NCBI GenBank assembly: GCA_900319715.1
Contig: ONPM01000002.1
Span: 1 to 64,000, forward strand
DNA: 64,000 nt
DNA from: an uncultured Prevotella sp.
Lineage (GTDB): Bacteria; Bacteroidota; Bacteroidia; Bacteroidales; Bacteroidaceae
Direction of reading: 5' to 3'
This document shows, in pieces, positions 35,290-43,480 of this stretch (the stretch's first letter is position 1; every line of letters begins with the position of its first letter). The translations under genes were made by a program, and so were the position numbers. The notes below the pieces were generated by a model. The model saw nothing but the letters and a program-made list of their open reading frames with translations. It made no database searches and was not told the DNA's origin.

Positions 35290-35363
35290 GGTGCGTTAGT
35301 TCAGTAGGTTAGAATGCCTGCCTGTCACGCAGGAGGTCACGAGTTCGAATCTCGTACGCACCG
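35290..35363 (+). tRNA. tRNA-Asp (GTC), copy 2
   Basis: Identical over all 74 nt to the copy 30 bp upstream, with a different spacer, so this is a true tandem duplication rather than a read error. Probably one transcript with the first. Confidence 0.97.
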
Positions 35364-35366
35364 CAT

Positions 35367-35402
35367 AAGTCCGCTCCTTTTAAGGGGTGGACTTGCTTTT
35401 TA
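35367..35402 (+). terminator. Terminator after tRNA pair
   Basis: Near-perfect stem (AAGTCC.CTCC with GGGG.GGACTT, 35367-35394) followed by GCTTTTT. Confidence 0.8.
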
Positions 35403-35424
35403 TGTTTCGGAGCGTACCTATCAT

Positions 35425-38088
35425 CTATCTACCACATAGGGAGGCGTAGGGACAGGTACGGCAGCGGTTGCGGTCGTCGGTAGGGGTGAATGGAAGTTCT
35501 GGAGAGAATATCTCGGCGGTCTTCTCCTTGAACAAGGTCATAAAACGGTCAGCATGGATGACGATATTGGTGACGGGGGCACGACCGATGACAAGCGTAG
35601 GGTCGTAGCCCTCGGCGGCGGCATGCTGGATAAAGAGTACAGCGGGGCTGACGGGCTCCTTGTACTTTTGGCTGACGATGTGGCTGTAGAGGAAGGCCTG
35701 AAGATAGTAGTCACTATGGTTGGGTATCTGAGCGGGGTCGAGGATGGCTTCGACGTTTGGCATTGGCTTCAGACGACGGGCACCGGTCTTGTAGTCGATC
35801 ACCCGTATGCGCTTTTGTCCGCTGGCAGCGTCGGTGACGCAGTCCAGACGGTCAATGATTCCGCCGATGGTGGTATTACCCCAGGACATGTAGACGGGGT
35901 GCTCAAGGCCGAGGATGGTGAAGGGCGCCAGGAGACGGTCGGTCTCGACGAGCAGACGCACGTACTTGATGATCACCTCGCGGTTGATGAGTTGCAGACC
36001 GTCAAGTCGGGGTAAGGAGGTGTGGTTTTTGAATACCTCGCTACGGAGGGCTTTGTCGACGGCACGCTCGATGGTACTTTGGTTGTTGAGTAGGGCATCG
36101 AGTAGGCCTACGGTGACCCGACCGTCGGCAAACTGCTCGTAAAGCGTCTGGGCGGCCTTGTGGAAGACGTTGCCGAAGAGGCGGTTGTCAATGAGTTCTT
36201 CGTTGGTGTCATCAGGTTCCTTGAGATTACTGACATAACAGTAGAAGAAGCGCAACTGGCAACGCAGGTAGTTGCTAACAGCCGTAGGGCTGATGCCGCC
36301 GTGCTCTTTGGAGAGTCGCTGGCGCAGGACGTCGATGATGGCTGGACTTTTGTCGATAGGCTTTGGTTTGTGGAGTAGGGGTTGCTGGCCGGCTTTGAGA
36401 CTACGGAAATGTATCGAGGAGTGGGATTTGTCTGAGGTCAGAGGGGTTTCGATGAGGAGTTGGAGCATGAAACGTGACATCTCGCCGGTATGACCATCGG
36501 TCGTGGCGTTGTTGTAGACGATAGTCACGTCGTGTGCGCGTTGTAGCAGTCGATGGAAGTAGTGCTGATAGATAGCCACCTTCTGATCGATAGTGGTCAG
36601 TCCGTAGGCCTTACGGATGGCATAGGGTATGAACGAGGTGTCGTTGACGCCACGGGGCATGTATCCTTCATTACAGGAGAGCAACAGTACGTGGTCGAAG
36701 TCGAGGTTACGCGTTTCGAGTACACCCATGATCTGGATACCTTCGGCGGGTTCTCCGTGGAAGGGAATTGAGGTGGACTGTACAACCTGTGCGACTAGGC
36801 GTTGGAGGGTGGGCACGTCGACGGTGAGTACGCCGCAGTCAGTGAGGTCACTCATACGGTTTAGCAGCGTGTACATGCGGAAGAGGCTTTCAGAGGTTAG
36901 AGGCGAGTTATTAGAGGTGAGAGATATGTCAGAGGCGGAATTGGGTGAAGTGGCGATATGGCGGATAATGTCGAGGAGCCAGTGCAGGAGTGACGGTCCA
37001 TCGGTCAGGTGGGTGTCGGCATAGCCTTTTGGTAGCAGGCTGGCGTAGGGATGACGGGCCACCATGTCGAGCCAGCGTCTACGGAAGGACTGGCTGCGGG
37101 CGGAAAAGCCGTTGATCTGTAGGTTCAGCAACTGGGCCACGAGCGAGGCAATGGGTGTCTGCAGCAGGGGATAGCCGGTGGTGACGTTCACCTTCTCGAC
37201 GGCATCGGGCAGACAGTGGATAACAGCCTGTAGGAGTCCTTCGTTACAGAGTACGACCGCTGTGCGTTGTCCGTCGGCGATGCGCTCTGCGTTAAGCCAC
37301 AGGCTGGCGTATCTGGCCTGTATATTCTCTGTCGGGGCAGAAATGTAGGTGATTTGCTGTGGTGGCTGTTCGACAGTGTCCTGATAGAACAGGGCTTTCC
37401 CCTCACGCTCCAGCCGGCGGAAAAGAGTCTGCTCCACCTGTTGTAGCAGGTTGAAGCCTACGAAGACGTAGGTGTCGTAGTCGAAGGTGATGCTCTCGTC
37501 CTCGGCCACTTGTCGGTAGAGGGCACCCTCATAGGCCAGTCCCTCGTCGGCTAGTTGGCGGTTGAAGGTGTGGTAGATGTCACCCATGCGACTCCACAGA
37601 CGGAGGAATCGCTGCTTGAGTTCACTGTTGTGCTCGTCAGAGAAGTTGCTGAAGAAGCGTTGCAGCAATTGTCGCTGCTCGGGGGTGAGATACGACACGT
37701 CGTCGAGTTCGTGAATGTCGCGCAAGTTGGTGAATATCTGGTCGGCAGGCCCCATGTTCTTGTCGAGGTCGTCAAAGTCGGAGAGCAGCAATTGTCCCCA
37801 GCCGTAGAAGTGGTCGAGTGTCTCGTCGATGCCTGTGCATTGGATGAAGCACTGATGGAGTTTGCATACGAGCAAGATGGGGTCGGCGACTTTCAGTGGA
37901 GAGTGGCTGCGGAAGAGGTCGCTGATGGTGATGTAGGTGGGGCTCCATAAGGGCTGGCCAGCCTGACGGGCAAGGTGATCGTTGAGAAATAGCGAAGCAC
38001 GTTTGTTCGGGAAGACGACGGCGATGCGGCTGAGGTCGGTGCCGAATTTGGAGAGCAGGTCGGAGGCGACGGAGGAGAGGAAAGTCAT
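35425..38088 (-). CDS. addB: AddB-like helicase-nuclease subunit (PD-(D/E)XK nuclease, Fe-S)
   Basis: An 887-residue subunit of the AddAB (RecBCD-type) double-strand break processing enzyme. The N-terminal half is an inactivated helicase fold (IAVVFPNKRASLFLND). The C-terminal nuclease has IDRLD and RVIDYKTGA. An Fe-S cluster is predicted from one upstream Cys (YLRCQLRFFY) and a terminal cluster C-x2-C-x5-C (CRTCPYASLC), the AddB arrangement. It starts 11 bp after addA. A Ser/Thr/Pro-rich stretch SLTSNNSPLTS in the middle coincides with a repeat-like DNA segment (36891-36925). Confidence 0.9.
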   Translation of the reverse strand: MTFLSSVASDLLSKFGTDLSRIAVVFPNKRASLFLNDHLARQAGQPLWSPTYITISDLFRSHSPLKVADPILLVCKLHQCFIQCTGIDETLDHFYGWGQLLLSDFDDLDKNMGPADQIFTNLRDIHELDDVSYLTPEQRQLLQRFFSNFSDEHNSELKQRFLRLWSRMGDIYHTFNRQLADEGLAYEGALYRQVAEDESITFDYDTYVFVGFNLLQQVEQTLFRRLEREGKALFYQDTVEQPPQQITYISAPTENIQARYASLWLNAERIADGQRTAVVLCNEGLLQAVIHCLPDAVEKVNVTTGYPLLQTPIASLVAQLLNLQINGFSARSQSFRRRWLDMVARHPYASLLPKGYADTHLTDGPSLLHWLLDIIRHIATSPNSASDISLTSNNSPLTSESLFRMYTLLNRMSDLTDCGVLTVDVPTLQRLVAQVVQSTSIPFHGEPAEGIQIMGVLETRNLDFDHVLLLSCNEGYMPRGVNDTSFIPYAIRKAYGLTTIDQKVAIYQHYFHRLLQRAHDVTIVYNNATTDGHTGEMSRFMLQLLIETPLTSDKSHSSIHFRSLKAGQQPLLHKPKPIDKSPAIIDVLRQRLSKEHGGISPTAVSNYLRCQLRFFYCYVSNLKEPDDTNEELIDNRLFGNVFHKAAQTLYEQFADGRVTVGLLDALLNNQSTIERAVDKALRSEVFKNHTSLPRLDGLQLINREVIIKYVRLLVETDRLLAPFTILGLEHPVYMSWGNTTIGGIIDRLDCVTDAASGQKRIRVIDYKTGARRLKPMPNVEAILDPAQIPNHSDYYLQAFLYSHIVSQKYKEPVSPAVLFIQHAAAEGYDPTLVIGRAPVTNIVIHADRFMTLFKEKTAEIFSPELPFTPTDDRNRCRTCPYASLCGR
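36891..36925 (-). repeat. CTCACCTCT-type repeat segment in frame inside addB
   Basis: On the coding strand it reads TCTCTCACCTCTAATAACTC then GCCTCTAACCTCTG, encoding SLTSNNSPLTS. It closely follows the pattern of the two segments in addA and the pyrimidine repeat at 54569-54612. Confidence 0.5.
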
Positions 38089-38099
38089 TATTATATTGT

Positions 38100-41000
38100 T
38101 TATAGATGATTACTACTGAGGGTGACTTCCTCAATCTGATTGGAGTAGACGTACCAAAGGTAGCCCCTGATAGAGATGAGGGGTGAAGTGGAGGAGGTGA
38201 GAGACATTTTCTGGATGAGGTTCATGTACTGGCGTACCTGGTCTTGGTATTCAGGTTTCGGGGAACCAAACTTGAAGTCGACGACAATCCATTCGTGGCC
38301 GTCGGTCATCACTCGGTCGGGACGATGCTGGCACACTTGACCGTCTTCGACAGAAAGGATGGAACACTCATTGAAGAGTGTCCAATGGTCTGAAAACCAG
38401 TCTGCTACACGCTTGTTCTTTAGTCGTTCCTGCAGCATCTGGGCGATGCGGTCTGGGGTGAGGGTGCCATCGTAGATGACACCTTCCGACTGAAGGTGCT
38501 GTAAGGCATTGGGAATGTCGGCAGAGGTGCGTATGGTAGAGAAGACCTCATGAAGGATGCTGCCTGTCTGGATGTAGTTCTGCTGTCGTACAGCCTCTTC
38601 GTCATTAGCCTCGACGAAGGCCTTGCTGCGGTTGCTCTGTCGGAAACTGACCTTACTTTCGAAGGTACGGATGGCTACGGGCAGGGGCTCGTAGTTCTGC
38701 AGGAAAGGGTTGGATGTTATTTTTGAGGTAAGGGGTGAATGGTGAGAGGTGAGAGATTGGTTGGGAGACGGCAGAGTGCCGTAAATGAAACGGAGGGATT
38801 GCTGCTCGTCGTCAAGGCCTTCGAGCAGGATGTCGGTATATGTGGTGTCGGCCTTACGCAGGGTGTCGGCCACTGCAGACAGGGTCTGTTCGATGAGCAT
38901 TGAACGGGTATTGGGCGCCTTACGACGGCCAATGACGAACAGACTGTTTCGGGCACGGGTGAAAGCAACATAGAGCAGATTGAGGTTGTCTACAGTGTTC
39001 TGCAGATGTTCATGTCGGTAGTCGGCCTCGAAAATGGTACCCTTCATCTGCTTCTGACTGTAGTCGATGGGTACGATAGGCAGGTCGTTGAAGGGCGCTT
39101 CCGAAGGCTGGCACCAGAGGATGTTACCGCTCTGCTTCTCCAATTGCCAGTCGCAGAAGGGCACAATGACATGCTCGTACTCCAGTCCTTTCGACTTGTG
39201 GATGGAGAAGATGCGCACGCCGCTGGTCTCGTCGCTTTGAATGGTCTTCGAGCAAAGGTTCTCGTCCCATTCTGTTAGGAATGAGGTAATATCGGCGGCA
39301 TTCTCATTGACGAAGTTCACCAGGTGGTCGTAGAAGGCACAGACGTAGGCACTCTGTCCCGTGAGCCGTTCGAGTCCGAAGATGGTGTAGAGGCGCTCGG
39401 CCAGATTGTAGAGCGGCATCGCACGGAGTTCATCGAAGTGGGCGATGTAATCCTCGGGCAGCATGACGTCGAGGGTTGAAGTGGTGGTATCGTCATTCAG
39501 GGGCGTCACGTTCAGCAGCCGGATGCCATCGCCTTCGTAGTCGTGTAGCACATCAGTGTGGTAACTCTTGGCGATGGCGGCCTTGGTCAGTTGGTCGTTG
39601 GGACAGACGAGTAGCCGCATGGCTCTGACCATCAGGTTGACGGCGTTGGAGGCGTCGAGTCGGAAAGCCTCGTCTGAAACGATGGTCACTTCGGGCATCT
39701 GTTCCATGAAGTACTGTGCAATCTGTGGTATGACGGAATTCATGCGCACGAGGATCGCTATTTGCTCTTGTGTCGCTCCTGATTCCAACAGTTTGCTGAC
39801 GATCTCGGCAAGGCGCTGGAACGTTAGGGTCTGATAGTCTTCGGCTGGCAGGAGTTCGATGCTGACGTACCCTTCGTGATCCCGTTTTTGGGGTATCTTC
39901 TGCTTCACGTCGGCATAGGCTCGCTTCAACTGACTGGCCTCGGCATCGTTGATTTCCTTGAGCGACAGGTATTCGAGTTCGGCCGCCTCCTGGAAAAAGG
40001 TGTTGTTGAAGGTGATGATGCGGCGGCTGGAGCGGTAGTTCGTGTCGAGCGGATGGGTCTTTATCTGTGTGGCATCGAACTGGCTCTCGATATCGTTTAG
40101 CAATCGCCAGTCACCGGAACGCCAGCGGTAGATGCTCTGTTTCACGTCGCCTACGATCAGGCTGCTGCTGCCTTCGTGACTCATCGCCTCGTCTAGCAGC
40201 ACACGGAAGTTCTGCCACTGTACGGTGGAGGTGTCCTGAAACTCGTCGATCATCACATGTTCCAACTGGGTGCCGATCTTCTCGAAGATGAACGGTGAGT
40301 CGCTGTCGCCGATGAGGGCGTGAAGCAACTGCTGGGTGTCGCTGAGGAGGAAGCGGTTGGCATCCTGGTTCAGTTCGTGCACCTTCTGTTCGATGCCGCT
40401 CAGCAGACGTAACTGACTGAGGTGGCGCAGGGTGAGGTCGGCACTCTTGTAGAGTCGCCACTGTTGGGGCCGTTCTTCGAGGGCTTGCCGCAGCAGGTCG
40501 CCGAGAGTACTGTCTGCCAAAGCATGTATGAGTTCGCGACGAGGATGAGTCTTCTTGTACCATTTTGGAGGATCGCCCACACTGTCGGTGACACGCTTGC
40601 CCACGATGCCTTCGTCGAACTGTCCCTGACGTAACTTGATGAAGAAACTGCAGAGCCCTGACTTACCATAGAGGAAGTCATCGACGGTGAGACTTTCTGA
40701 TTCGAGGATGTCGAAGAAGGTGTCGGCCATCTGCTTCATGCGATTCTCTGCGCTCTGGCGCAGTTCGCGCAGACGGGTGGTGTACTGGTCGAAGAATCCT
40801 GGCTGTGCCAGTTTCTCTTCGAGGGTCCGGCTGACGTCCTTATATGCGTCGCTGAAGATATGGCGGCCGAACTGCTTGATCTGCCCGATGACGTTCCACG
40901 ACTTATCGTCTGAGATGTTCTCCATAATGTATCTCAGTATCCACTGGAGCATGGCGTCGGTGGTGCTGAGGTCGGCGATGAGTTGGTCGACGGCCAGTTC

Positions 41001-41423
41001 CTCCACCTGATAGTCGTTGAGTCCGATGCGCAGGTTGGTGGTGAGGTCGAGTTCGCGCGCCATGTTCCGCATGACACTCTGGAAGAATGTGTCGATGGTT
41101 TCCACGCGGAAGTTGTTGTAGTTGTTCAGCAGGTAGGAGAGGCTGATGCCTGCCCGTTCGCTGATGACACAGGTGTCGAGGCCGGTATTCTCCTGCACTT
41201 TCTTCAGGTAGTCGTCAGAGTCGGGCAACTGTTTCCAGATGCCGTAGAGTTGGCTGAGAATGCGCATCTTCATCTCCTCGGTGGCCTTGTTGGTGAAGGT
41301 AACGGCGAGGATGCTGCGGTAACTCATCGGGTTCTCTACCAGCAGCGAGATGTATTCGGTGGCGAGCGTGAAGGTCTTTCCGCTGCCGGCACTTGCTTTA
41401 TATACGTTGAGTGGTGCTACCAT
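38100..41423 (-). CDS. addA: AddA/RecB-like UvrD-family helicase with C-terminal nuclease
   Basis: A 1107-residue SF1 helicase, the motor subunit of AddAB. Walker A is KASAGSGKTFTLA (about 9-21), followed by AVTFTNKATEEMKMR, MIDEFQDTSTVQW, VGDVKQSIYRWRSGD and a late motif IHKSKGLEYEHVIVPF. The C-terminal nuclease reads HRPDRVMTD then WIVVDFKFGSP, giving the D...DxK pair (Phe replaces the usual Tyr). It unwinds and trims DNA ends and loads RecA. Its start overlaps the DUF5686 gene by 7 bp. Two repeat-like stretches lie in frame (38171-38206, 38724-38756). Confidence 0.93.
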   Translation of the reverse strand: MVAPLNVYKASAGSGKTFTLATEYISLLVENPMSYRSILAVTFTNKATEEMKMRILSQLYGIWKQLPDSDDYLKKVQENTGLDTCVISERAGISLSYLLNNYNNFRVETIDTFFQSVMRNMARELDLTTNLRIGLNDYQVEELAVDQLIADLSTTDAMLQWILRYIMENISDDKSWNVIGQIKQFGRHIFSDAYKDVSRTLEEKLAQPGFFDQYTTRLRELRQSAENRMKQMADTFFDILESESLTVDDFLYGKSGLCSFFIKLRQGQFDEGIVGKRVTDSVGDPPKWYKKTHPRRELIHALADSTLGDLLRQALEERPQQWRLYKSADLTLRHLSQLRLLSGIEQKVHELNQDANRFLLSDTQQLLHALIGDSDSPFIFEKIGTQLEHVMIDEFQDTSTVQWQNFRVLLDEAMSHEGSSSLIVGDVKQSIYRWRSGDWRLLNDIESQFDATQIKTHPLDTNYRSSRRIITFNNTFFQEAAELEYLSLKEINDAEASQLKRAYADVKQKIPQKRDHEGYVSIELLPAEDYQTLTFQRLAEIVSKLLESGATQEQIAILVRMNSVIPQIAQYFMEQMPEVTIVSDEAFRLDASNAVNLMVRAMRLLVCPNDQLTKAAIAKSYHTDVLHDYEGDGIRLLNVTPLNDDTTTSTLDVMLPEDYIAHFDELRAMPLYNLAERLYTIFGLERLTGQSAYVCAFYDHLVNFVNENAADITSFLTEWDENLCSKTIQSDETSGVRIFSIHKSKGLEYEHVIVPFCDWQLEKQSGNILWCQPSEAPFNDLPIVPIDYSQKQMKGTIFEADYRHEHLQNTVDNLNLLYVAFTRARNSLFVIGRRKAPNTRSMLIEQTLSAVADTLRKADTTYTDILLEGLDDEQQSLRFIYGTLPSPNQSLTSHHSPLTSKITSNPFLQNYEPLPVAIRTFESKVSFRQSNRSKAFVEANDEEAVRQQNYIQTGSILHEVFSTIRTSADIPNALQHLQSEGVIYDGTLTPDRIAQMLQERLKNKRVADWFSDHWTLFNECSILSVEDGQVCQHRPDRVMTDGHEWIVVDFKFGSPKPEYQDQVRQYMNLIQKMSLTSSTSPLISIRGYLWYVYSNQIEEVTLSSNHL
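38171..38206 (-). repeat. CTCACCTC-type repeat segment in frame, addA 3' region
   Basis: Coding strand TCTCTCACCTCCTCCACTTC then ACCCCTCATCTCTATC, encoding SLTSSTSPLIS between the nuclease domain and its last strand. Confidence 0.5.
38724..38756 (-). repeat. CTCACCTCT-type repeat segment in frame, addA
   Basis: Coding strand TCTCTCACCTCTCACCATTC then ACCCCTTACCTCA, encoding SLTSHHSPLTS. Nearly the same peptide as in addB and at the addA 3' end. Confidence 0.55.
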
Positions 41424-43456
41424 CGTTTGAATAGTTCAAAGTCGAATTTCACGCCAAATTCCTCGAATTTGGTATTACGGAAACTGGCGAAGGCGCCGGC
41501 GGAGATGTAACGGTTGGTGAAGCCGTAGCCTATCTCATAATAGGGTCTGGACCGTTCGAGCAGTACGCCGCTGATGTAGAAGCGCTCCTTCTCGATATAC
41601 TTGCCCAGGTAAGGTATCCACGTGGCCAGCAGGAGGGGTGACTCGTAGGACACGTTGGTGCGGATGTAGTATTTCGACTCGTTGTACTCGCGACCGCCAA
41701 GTAGTTGGAAGTTGCCGCTCCAGTCGTCATTCCACCCTTCAGGCAGGTTCTCGTCGTGGAAGTTGGAGAAGTCGAGGAAGTATTCGGTGCTCTTTGAGGT
41801 GTACAGACCTGTGCCGAGGCGCATGTTGAGCACTCTCAGTCCAGGGATCTTGTATTTCCATTGGGCATCGAACTCCCAGCGGGTGTATTCCAGGTTCGAT
41901 TGGTTCACGCCTTTGATACTCTCCTCCCAGTCGAAGGAGAAGAGCGGACCCTTGTTGAGCCACGGTTGCAGTTTGATGCCTATGGTGGGAGCGAAACTGC
42001 GATATTCTTCGGGCACGCCGTACTGGCGCATCATCTCAGGAACGACTGACTTACGCTGGTGCACGAAGATACCGGTCTCGATGTCCAGCCAGTCGAAGAT
42101 CATGATATTGTTGAACAGACGGAGGTAGTTGTCCCTGAACTCGTCCATGTGGGTATTACTGAAGTCAATGGTGTCCAGATGGGCTTCGTTGATCTCCTCA
42201 ATGACGGTGCTGTTGTAGATACGGTTGCCGTTGCCGTAGATGATCTCTGCATAACCGTTTCGCTTCGGGTTGTACACCATGCGGATCGGGATGTTGAAGT
42301 AGAGTTGACTCTGTTTGAAGTTGTAGCCGATGGTAGGTTCGATGTTCAGATATCGGTGATCGGAGAATCGGAACGTCGTACGCAGTTTCATCTTGTATCG
42401 GAATCCTTTGGTGGGGCTGTAGTCAGCGTAGAGGGGATTGATGATGGGGTAGATGCGGAAGGAGGCGTTACGTGCTTCGGCATCGATGGGTGTGACGAGG
42501 GTCTCGCCGATGGTGTCCCAGAAGATTTTTTTCCAGAAGTTAGTTTTGTGGGGGATGGTATCGAGGGCTGCGATAGAGTCGGCTGCGGCATGCTCCCGGT
42601 CGTAGGTTTCGTAGATCTGCTTGTCCAGTCGGTTCAGCGGCACGGGGCGGATGGAGTCCATCATCTCTCGGCTGGAGATGGAGTTGATGCTGTCGGACAG
42701 GTTGGTCGGACAGTTGTAGAAGGCATTGAACAGCACACTCACCCTGTTGCCCATGAAGCGGAAGGTGGCGGCGGTGTTACACTTCGCCGGCATCAACTCA
42801 CGCCCCTCATCTTCACTCTGGGTGATCTCCGTACGGAAGGTGATCATGTCGAACTCACCGTTGAGCACCGTCCTCAAGATGCGTCCCGTTTCGGTCTCTA
42901 CGACGGCGTAACCGTTCAGCAGTTGGGTGTTGTAGAGTTTCGGACGGAAGTCAAGCCGCGTGGCGCCGTTCATCAGCCGTATCTGGGTGAAATGGTAGTA
43001 GTGGTGGTTCCACTTGTTGAAGGGTGAGAGCACGTGACCGTCGTAGAAGGCCATGTTGTAGATGTTTGGTGTCATGAAGTCTAACAGTGTTTTCATGCCG
43101 ATACGGTCTCCGCGCATCGTACCCGTCACGACCTCGGCGTTCACATCGAAGTGGTGGGTGTCGGTGAACGTAGCCTTGGTGTAGGTCTCGCGTATGTATT
43201 CGCGGGGATCCTTGGCCAGGACGTAGGTGTTGGGAATCAGCCAGAGACCGAAGTTACGTTTCTCCACGTTATAGCGGAACTTCATGTACACATTGTCTAC
43301 CAAAGGCTTGAACTCCGACCGGTTGGCCTTCAGGTATTCGTAGATACGATTGAGGATGAGGGTGTCATTCTTCTCCTTGCCTACGACGCTGACAGGCATA
43401 CAGAATAGCATGCCCGCCAGAATCATCCAGACCGCGGATAGAAACGACTTCCTCAT
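41417..43456 (-). CDS. DUF5686-type outer-membrane beta-barrel protein
   Basis: A 679-residue exported protein. The N-terminal hydrophobic segment (about 5-26) is a signal peptide. The middle (about 60-280) resembles the DUF5686 region of Bacteroidetes surface proteins, and the C-terminal half alternates aromatic and polar residues (GAFASFRNTKFEEFGVKF), typical of a barrel. The terminal residue is Trp. No carboxypeptidase-like N-terminal domain is obvious, unlike many DUF5686 relatives. The role is unknown. It sits between uvrA (24 bp) and addA (7-bp overlap) on one strand, an odd partner for DNA repair genes. Confidence 0.78.
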   Translation of the reverse strand: MRKSFLSAVWMILAGMLFCMPVSVVGKEKNDTLILNRIYEYLKANRSEFKPLVDNVYMKFRYNVEKRNFGLWLIPNTYVLAKDPREYIRETYTKATFTDTHHFDVNAEVVTGTMRGDRIGMKTLLDFMTPNIYNMAFYDGHVLSPFNKWNHHYYHFTQIRLMNGATRLDFRPKLYNTQLLNGYAVVETETGRILRTVLNGEFDMITFRTEITQSEDEGRELMPAKCNTAATFRFMGNRVSVLFNAFYNCPTNLSDSINSISSREMMDSIRPVPLNRLDKQIYETYDREHAAADSIAALDTIPHKTNFWKKIFWDTIGETLVTPIDAEARNASFRIYPIINPLYADYSPTKGFRYKMKLRTTFRFSDHRYLNIEPTIGYNFKQSQLYFNIPIRMVYNPKRNGYAEIIYGNGNRIYNSTVIEEINEAHLDTIDFSNTHMDEFRDNYLRLFNNIMIFDWLDIETGIFVHQRKSVVPEMMRQYGVPEEYRSFAPTIGIKLQPWLNKGPLFSFDWEESIKGVNQSNLEYTRWEFDAQWKYKIPGLRVLNMRLGTGLYTSKSTEYFLDFSNFHDENLPEGWNDDWSGNFQLLGGREYNESKYYIRTNVSYESPLLLATWIPYLGKYIEKERFYISGVLLERSRPYYEIGYGFTNRYISAGAFASFRNTKFEEFGVKFDFELFKRW

Positions 43457-43480
43457 AACTTCCTCTAACTATCTCTATCT

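Noticed and set aside
35186..35363. Duplicate tRNA as attachment site of an integrated element
   Set aside because: Both tRNAs are full length and only 30 bp apart; no integrase or foreign DNA adjoins them.
42059..43027. 322-codon plus-strand ORF
   Set aside because: Antisense to the DUF5686 barrel gene; valine/aspartate-rich shadow composition.
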